From Candidatus Campbelliibacteriota bacterium (lineage in GTDB: Bacteria > Patescibacteriota > Minisyncoccia > Phycocordibacterales > UBA1006): 36,625 nt of DNA. The translations under genes and the position numbers were made by a program. The notes below the pieces were generated by a model that was given only the letters and a program-made list of their open reading frames with translations, was not told the origin of the DNA and searched no databases. This document shows positions 32,171 to 36,625 of this stretch, piece by piece. Position 1 is the first letter of the stretch. Each line of letters begins with the position of its first letter. The stretch spans positions 74,794 through 111,418 of the forward strand of contig NZWR01000003.1 in assembly GCA_002698305.1 (NCBI GenBank). The letters run 5' to 3'.

Positions 32171-33145
32171 ATGCAATCTCAAAAAGACAACAATAAAAAT
32201 AGCCTAGAAAATAAGGCTGGTACAGGTGAATCATCTGCTGCTATTACTAATTATCACGGTGTCTTTAATCACGAAGCTTACCGAGTAACAGCTGATGCAT
32301 CAGGAAACATTACGACAGCTATTTATATGATTAGTGATTTCCTTGAAAATACTGATCCGTTAAAGGCAACAATTCGCAGCACCGCTGTCGGTATTATGGA
32401 TAGTCTTTACCGAGCGCTGCATCTTGATAAGAAAGAACGCGCCGAGATTTTGGCCAAGGCTTACAATGACTATTATGCGCTTATCTCATATTTGAAGGTA
32501 ATTCAGAAGAATGGTTTTGTATCAGAGATGAATTACAAGGTTATTAGTAGAGAAATTGAAAAAGAACGTACGCGAATCCATGCACACCTTGAACGGAGTC
32601 TCCCGTATGATAAAAAACGCAGTAGAACGCGCGCTGTAGAATCGTTTAGTTTTGCATCTGATTTTTTTGATGATACTAGGGAGAACAATACATCAAGGTC
32701 ACAAGGCACACGTTCTGATAGTCCTGCCCCCAAACCAGTATCACAGCAGAAAAGCCAGAAGAGTGTAAAAGACAGTAAAGAATCACACGAAGATTCATTA
32801 AAGACAAACGAAAGTACATCTTCAGAAGAAGAGAAGCCAGTGTTCGTAGAAAGAAATCCTAACCGAGCACTTGATAATTACCGCGCCCGAAAAAACGCTG
32901 GAAAGAAAGGAGTGAAACAGAAAGCTAAGCGGAAGCCAAAACTTAATGAAGCGAAGATTGAACGTAAGGAAAATATCATTAAGATACTGAAACAAAAGAG
33001 TGATGCATCTATAAACGACATTACCGCCTTGATGAAGAATTATTCTTCAAAGACAATTCAACGTGACCTGAAAGAATTAATAAAAGACAACCTTGTGAAG
33101 AAAGAAGGGTCACGACGATGGAGTACCTATAATCTCACCTTCTAA
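32171..33145 (+). CDS. Four-helix-type protein with C-terminal winged helix, putative regulator
   Basis: The start MQSQKDNNKN at 32171 follows from the promoter. The 324-residue product has a helical N-terminal domain (about 40-155: TADASGNITTAIYMISDFLE, DPLKATIRSTAVGIM) resembling four-helix-bundle ORFs of CPR genomes. A disordered Ser/Lys/Glu region spans about 160-250. The C-terminal basic winged helix (about 262-324) has IIKILKQKSDASINDITALM and SSKTIQRDLKELIKDNLVKK, close to DeoR/MarR-like domains. The order (helix bundle, linker, DNA-binding) suggests a regulator, targets unknown. It is divergent from ftsK. Confidence 0.85.
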   Translation: MQSQKDNNKNSLENKAGTGESSAAITNYHGVFNHEAYRVTADASGNITTAIYMISDFLENTDPLKATIRSTAVGIMDSLYRALHLDKKERAEILAKAYNDYYALISYLKVIQKNGFVSEMNYKVISREIEKERTRIHAHLERSLPYDKKRSRTRAVESFSFASDFFDDTRENNTSRSQGTRSDSPAPKPVSQQKSQKSVKDSKESHEDSLKTNESTSSEEEKPVFVERNPNRALDNYRARKNAGKKGVKQKAKRKPKLNEAKIERKENIIKILKQKSDASINDITALMKNYSSKTIQRDLKELIKDNLVKKEGSRRWSTYNLTF

Positions 33146-33164
33146 AAAAGAGGAACGCTATCTC

Positions 33165-33202
33165 ATACAAAAATGTGCCAAAGCTACGGCACATTTTTGT
33201 AT
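33165..33202 (+). terminator. Terminator with a 15-bp perfect stem after the 32171 gene
   Basis: Bases 33165-33179 pair perfectly with 33188-33202; loop of 8. The 3' arm contains T5. Confidence 0.88.
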
Positions 33203-33271
33203 AGAATAATGACCATATTTATATGGGCACACAGAACAACAAATCACCTGTTTCAGCTACCTGTACAAAAC

Positions 33272-33300
33272 TTGCAAAAAACAATATTTTGTGGTATTTT
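33272..33300 (+). promoter_or_regulatory. Possible promoter of the structured region
   Basis: TTGCAA (33272-33277), 17-bp spacer, TATTTT (33295-33300) preceded by TGG. A second candidate is TATAAT at 33400-33405. Either would transcribe the structured RNA and the S-layer-like gene. Confidence 0.45.
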
Positions 33301-33306
33301 AACGAA

Positions 33307-33640
33307 AGACTGTAATGTTTCGGGCGCTCGCCCGTCATATACAGTGAGCACCTCTTGTGCCTTTTTTAACACCGTTAAGAAATGGCGCGGGTGCTCAGGT
33401 ATAATATTTCGGTTGTAATGTATTTGCGCGGTGCTTGCATCATGTGATACACTTCTGCCGATGCCCGATTTAATCGGGTCATTATATTTCTTTCGAGTTT
33501 TATATTTGAAAAACTCGAACGCTCATAACGGGTGCCGTCATCCTGTCGAAAATTATGGATGGCAACAGGTTCTTTATGCGCGTAAAGAACCTGGTGAACG
33601 GTGGAGCTCGGGCTGTCGAAAACCCGCCACCCACAAACCA
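33307..33640 (+). ncRNA. Candidate structured RNA or long structured 5' leader
   Basis: This stretch is visibly more GC-rich than its surroundings and packed with inverted repeats. Stem 33309-33314/33340-33345 encloses hairpin CGGGC/GCCCG. A long hairpin spans 33345-33397 (three stacked stems of 8, 6 and 9 bp). Further hairpins are 33463-33469/33473-33479, 33492-33501/33510-33519 and 33566-33576/33583-33593 (11 bp perfect). CTGTCGAAAA occurs twice (33543-33552 and 33613-33622), each at a hairpin loop. GGTGG (33600-33604) and GGGTG (33530-33534) compete for CCACCC (33627-33632). The ORFs crossing it do not look coding. No tmRNA, RNase P, SRP or 6S signature is present. It is either a stand-alone ncRNA or the leader of the 33759 gene. 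Confidence 0.5.
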
Positions 33641-33641
33641 C

Positions 33642-33718
33642 TTATTTAGAAACCATTGTGAACAATTTTTATTATTCGTTTTATTACTTTGTAAAAATTA
33701 TTCACGACTTCTAAATAA
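33642..33718 (+). promoter_or_regulatory. Long leader hairpin upstream of the S-layer-like gene
   Basis: TTATTTAGAA (33642-33651) pairs with TTCTAAATAA (33709-33718). Inside it 33658-33671 pairs with 33692-33705 (13 of 14). The element is AT-rich with a 20-base loop. Confidence 0.55.
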
Positions 33719-33739
33719 ATTTTTATAAAAATTTATTTA
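33712..33739 (+). repeat. 28-bp perfect palindrome before the S-layer-like gene
   Basis: The sequence from 33712 to 33739 equals its own reverse complement. Its left arm shares 33712-33718 with the long hairpin upstream, so the two foldings exclude each other. Confidence 0.8.
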
Positions 33740-33758
33740 ACAAACACAGATAGAAATT

Positions 33759-35798
33759 ATGAAAAAATTCGTAACTATCGCTGCTGCAGCTGCTTTCCTT
33801 TTCACAGGACTAGTAAACACTGCATCAGCACAAACTACGCAGGAACAAATTGAAGCTCTGCTTGCACAACTTGCAGCACTTCAAGGAGAAACTGTAGTAT
33901 CAGGTGAATGTGCAGCAGAATTTACCTACAGTGGAGTTCTTCGACAAGGATCTCGAGGACAAGCTGTTATGGATCTGCAAGCAGACCTAAACACATTTAA
34001 CAACGCTGGAATCGCAGTTGATGGTGCATTTGGACCAGGAACTCGAGCAGCAGTAGTATCATTCCAAGCTTCACAAGGACTTGTGGCTGACGGAATCGTT
34101 GGACTACAAACAGCTAACGCTCTAGGTGCAGTTGCTCAAGCTTCATGTGCTAACGGTGGAAACAACGGTGGAGACATGAACCTTCCAGAAGGATGTACTT
34201 CAACTATGGGATACTCACCAGTAACAGGAGAACGTTGTGATATGGACATGGATGACATGGACGAAGACGACGACGAAAACGATGCTGATGAAGACGACTT
34301 CCCAATGACCGGAGACGGTGACGAAGCTTCACTTGAAGATTACAACTTCACATCAGAAGATGATGCGCAAGAAGGTATGATGGAGCACGTTGCTACAGCA
34401 GAATTCGATGTTGAAGACGGAGATTTCCGGCTAGACCGAATCGATCTTACATTCGTACCTGACGCTGGAAATGACGAAGACGAACCATGGGATTCATTTG
34501 AAACTATCACTCTTCAAGTTGACGGAGACGAAATCGCCTCAGAAGACGTTGATGATGAAGATGACTGGCTAGACGATGACGAACCATACGAATTCCGATT
34601 CAATGACATTGACTTTATCGCCGAAGACGGAGATCAAGTTGAAGTTGAAATTTGGGTAACTGCTCAAGACGGTGTTGACGGAGTTAACTCTGGAGACGCT
34701 ACTTGGACAATTTACATCGAAGAAGAAGGAATCCGAGGTCTTGATACTGCTGGTATTGATCAATACACAGGAGATGAAGACGATACAGTAACATTTGATA
34801 TTGAAGAAGAAGGAGACGATGCAGATCTTGACTTCAACGAATCTTCAAACAATCCTGATGAAGAAACATTAGCAGTTGATGCTGACACTGAATCAGAATG
34901 GTACGATCTTGTTATTGGAGATCTTGAAGCTGAAGGAGCAGAATTTGAAATCGAAGAAGCTACAGTAGAAATCGTACTTTACGATGTATCTGCTGATGCT
35001 GACCTTGATGATGCTGCTGATGTACTCTTTGACGAAGTTATTTCAGATCTTGAAATGATGTTCGGAGACGAAGAATTTGATGATTACGATGTTAACACTT
35101 CACTTACAGGTGACAATGCTGCAACTCTAGGAGATGTAGATGGAGACGGTGATAACAACGATGCAACTTATACTGTAATCTTTGATCTTGATGATGAATT
35201 CATGCTTGATGATGAAGAAGTACAAGTTTCAGTTATGGTTGAATTCCAAGAAGCTGAAGATTACCCACAAGGGCAAGAAATCATGGTGAGCATTGTTGAC
35301 CTTGAAACTGACGGTCCTGACGGAGCTGATGTAGATATCGACGTTGTAGACGGAGAACTACACTCACTTTCAATCTTTGCTATTGATGCAGAACTTGAAG
35401 ATGAAGAAAACAGCGAGCGTGTAGAAACTTACACCATTGCAATTACTGCTGATGATGAAGGAGAAGATGTTCTTATTCCAGCAGGAGTAGAAGAAGAAGG
35501 ATCAGAAGACGCAACGACTGGATTCGTATACGTACTAGAATACGGAACAGTTGCATCTGCAACTATCGACAACGATGATGACCTTGATGAAGAAGTTATC
35601 GGAGGAGTTACATACTACCGAGTTGATGCTGGTGAAACTGAAGAGTTTGAAGTACGATTCAACTTTGCAGCTGACGCAGCAGCAGAAGACGATGGTAACG
35701 TTACTATTGAAGCAATTCAATATACATCAGAAGATGGAGCAGGGGTATTCCCAGTAGAAGTTCTTGATGATGATGTAAACTACTCAGCAAACGACTAA
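33759..35798 (+). CDS. Very acidic S-layer-like surface protein with peptidoglycan-binding domain
   Basis: The 679-residue protein has a signal peptide (about 1-24, cleaved after TASA). A short helix (QTTQEQIEALLAQLAALQGE) precedes a PG_binding_1 domain (about 59-122, LRQGSRGQAVMDLQADL; GAFGPGTRAAVVSFQ). The remaining 530 residues are extremely rich in Asp and Glu, with repeated beta-type segments (EWYDLVIGDLEAEGAEFEIE; YTIAITADDEGEDVLI). Codon choice is strongly biased (GGA for Gly, CGA for most Arg, GAA/GAC), suggesting very high expression. Wall binding plus an acidic repetitive ectodomain fits an S-layer or major surface protein, possibly calcium-binding; this is inference. It is preceded by a long structured leader and followed by a strong terminator. 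Confidence 0.85.
   Translation: MKKFVTIAAAAAFLFTGLVNTASAQTTQEQIEALLAQLAALQGETVVSGECAAEFTYSGVLRQGSRGQAVMDLQADLNTFNNAGIAVDGAFGPGTRAAVVSFQASQGLVADGIVGLQTANALGAVAQASCANGGNNGGDMNLPEGCTSTMGYSPVTGERCDMDMDDMDEDDDENDADEDDFPMTGDGDEASLEDYNFTSEDDAQEGMMEHVATAEFDVEDGDFRLDRIDLTFVPDAGNDEDEPWDSFETITLQVDGDEIASEDVDDEDDWLDDDEPYEFRFNDIDFIAEDGDQVEVEIWVTAQDGVDGVNSGDATWTIYIEEEGIRGLDTAGIDQYTGDEDDTVTFDIEEEGDDADLDFNESSNNPDEETLAVDADTESEWYDLVIGDLEAEGAEFEIEEATVEIVLYDVSADADLDDAADVLFDEVISDLEMMFGDEEFDDYDVNTSLTGDNAATLGDVDGDGDNNDATYTVIFDLDDEFMLDDEEVQVSVMVEFQEAEDYPQGQEIMVSIVDLETDGPDGADVDIDVVDGELHSLSIFAIDAELEDEENSERVETYTIAITADDEGEDVLIPAGVEEEGSEDATTGFVYVLEYGTVASATIDNDDDLDEEVIGGVTYYRVDAGETEEFEVRFNFAADAAAEDDGNVTIEAIQYTSEDGAGVFPVEVLDDDVNYSAND
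35400..35487 (+). repeat. Direct repeat copy A (88 bp)
   Basis: Identical base for base to 36538-36625 and in the same reading frame, encoding ENSERVETYTIAITADD and flanking residues. Confidence 0.95.
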
Positions 35799-35820
35799 TC
35801 ATTTAGTTCAATTATGTTGA

Positions 35821-35849
35821 AATAAAAAACCGCAAGTCGGTTTTTTATT
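35821..35849 (+). terminator. Terminator of the S-layer-like gene
   Basis: AATAAAAAACCG (35821-35832) and CGGTTTTTTATT (35838-35849), loop CAAGT. Confidence 0.92.
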
Positions 35850-35928
35850 TTTGGAAAATTTTATGCGAGAGTGTTTTGTAATATCTTATATCTTCATACG
35901 TCATATAGATTAGTGACATTTAATTATT

Positions 35929-35937
35929 TGTTATACT
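35929..35937 (+). promoter_or_regulatory. Extended -10 promoter of the 35944 gene
   Basis: TGT-TATACT then 6 bases to ATG at 35944; predicted leaderless. Confidence 0.7.
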
Positions 35938-35943
35938 AAGAAC

Positions 35944-36625
35944 ATGAAAACATTACATAAAAAATTTATTGGTATTACGGCAGCCATATTATTTGCCGTA
36001 TCAGGAAATGCAGCCTATGCACAAACCAGCGCACCAGCAGAGGCCCAACTATCATTGGTTAACCAAATTGTAGCGATTATTGTTGCGAATCCAGAATATC
36101 GTAGCTTTATCCCAACGGTCATGTCGTTGCTTGAAAATATAGCATCAGATATCGATGACAATGCCAACGAACTACCAACAGGAAATGACGTGGTCTATGA
36201 CCCAGCGAACATTGAAGATATTGATTTTGATATCGATGATGATGAATTGGTAGTAACGCTGTCAGGATCAGACGGTGGATGTTCACGCGTCCAAGAGCCA
36301 AGTGTAGAAAGAAATGGTGATAAATTTGAAATCACCCTACTAGAAACAAATCCTGCAAACCCAGCAGTTGTATTGTGTACCGCAGATATCAGATTCTTTG
36401 AAAAAGAGGTCGTTATTGATTTAGATGATCTTGATGAAGATACTTATACGATTTTGGTAAATGATGAAGAGGAGTTCGAGTTTGAGATTAAAAAAAGTAG
36501 TGAATCAGATAAAAGTAATAAAGGAGTTTATCTCGTCGATGAAGAAAACAGCGAGCGTGTAGAAACTTACACCATTGCAATTACTGCTGATGATGAAGGA
36601 GAAGATGTTCTTATTCCAGCAGGAG
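35944..36625 (+). CDS. Secreted acidic surface protein, 3' end beyond the window (partial)
   Basis: The frame is open from ATG 35944 to the window edge (227 codons). A signal peptide is clear (KKFIGITAAILFAVSGNAAYAQ). An Asp-rich region follows (NIEDIDFDIDDDELVVTLSG), with two Cys (GGCSRV; VLCTADI) and beta-type segments with the rhythm of a bacterial Ig-like domain (about 80-185). The last 29 codons are identical in DNA to part of the 33759 gene. It may be a paralogue carrying a shared acidic module, or its end may be an assembly error. The part before 36538 looks like a genuine gene with its own promoter. Confidence 0.75.
   Translation, partial: MKTLHKKFIGITAAILFAVSGNAAYAQTSAPAEAQLSLVNQIVAIIVANPEYRSFIPTVMSLLENIASDIDDNANELPTGNDVVYDPANIEDIDFDIDDDELVVTLSGSDGGCSRVQEPSVERNGDKFEITLLETNPANPAVVLCTADIRFFEKEVVIDLDDLDEDTYTILVNDEEEFEFEIKKSSESDKSNKGVYLVDEENSERVETYTIAITADDEGEDVLIPAG
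36538..36625 (+). repeat. Direct repeat copy B (88 bp), ending at the window edge
   Basis: Exact copy of 35400-35487; the bases immediately upstream differ. It reaches the last base of the window, so its true length is unknown. Confidence 0.95.

Noticed and set aside
33307-33640. tmRNA or RNase P RNA
   Set aside because: A TCGAAA loop near a CCCGCCACC end recalled the tmRNA T-arm, but no 5' acceptor partner, tag ORF or CCA end is present. The conserved RNase P GAGGAAAGTCC element is absent.
33375-33649. Overlapping ORFs on both strands (33431-33649 plus, 33375-33641 minus)
   Set aside because: No recognisable domain, atypical composition, a non-ATG start on the minus strand, and the underlying DNA is dominated by hairpins.
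1-36625. TGA recoded as glycine (Gracilibacteria/SR1 code)
   Set aside because: Conserved genes have no internal TGA, and ftsK ends properly at TGA with the next gene's start overlapping it.

Overview
The window looks like a Patescibacteria/CPR genome, most likely Parcubacteria. The evidence is short, densely packed housekeeping genes carrying lineage-typical features: a DksA-like protein with a degenerate zinc finger, a short NusA with an acidic tail, an ftsK–small membrane protein–recA operon, GFTLIELL pilins, and many large secreted proteins with Cys-rich, EF-hand/TSP3-like or peptidoglycan-binding modules. Genes end normally at TGA (ftsK, for example), so code 11 fits and TGA-to-Gly recoding does not. 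I found no tRNA, rRNA, CRISPR array or insertion sequence.

Layout. 1-500: tail of an upstream gene, then rpsO. 522-6537: a large membrane-anchored cell-wall protein, a DksA-like regulator, a pilin and comM. 6562-7566 (-): LysM/M23 peptidase, divergent from a three-gene unit of unknown function (7765-10971). 11017-16305: uvrD, rsmA, an EF-hand-like membrane protein, a leader ORF with attenuator, and nusA. 16411-22156: a surface-protein island with a small membrane protein, a secreted Ig-like protein and three tandem paralogues built from Cys-rich modules. 22236-24149: a secreted protein with the C-terminal sorting domain of the Bacteroidota type IX secretion system (T9SS), probably horizontally acquired. 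24266-26987: tpiA, pgk and rnhA (-). 27058-31926: a second pilin, an unknown gene (-), and the ftsK-recA operon (-). 32171-33145: a winged-helix-type protein. 33146-33758: a long gene-free stretch rich in RNA secondary structure, leading into a very acidic S-layer-like protein (33759-35798). A second acidic surface-protein gene runs off the window end.

Two themes stand out. First, transcription units are mostly single genes separated by tiny intergenic regions: an intrinsic terminator (sometimes with the stop codon in its loop), then an extended -10 box (TGnTATAMT), then ATG usually six bases later. This places +1 on the A of the start codon and implies widespread leaderless mRNAs; only ftsK shows a clear Shine-Dalgarno sequence. 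Second, much of the coding capacity serves the cell surface: wall binding, pili, adhesin-like Cys-rich repeats and an S-layer candidate with a structured leader. This fits an episymbiotic lifestyle, which is inferred from lineage knowledge and not read from the sequence.

The last 88 bp exactly repeat, in frame, part of the S-layer-like gene. This is either a shared exchanged cassette or an assembly artefact at a contig end, so the final gene should be treated with caution.
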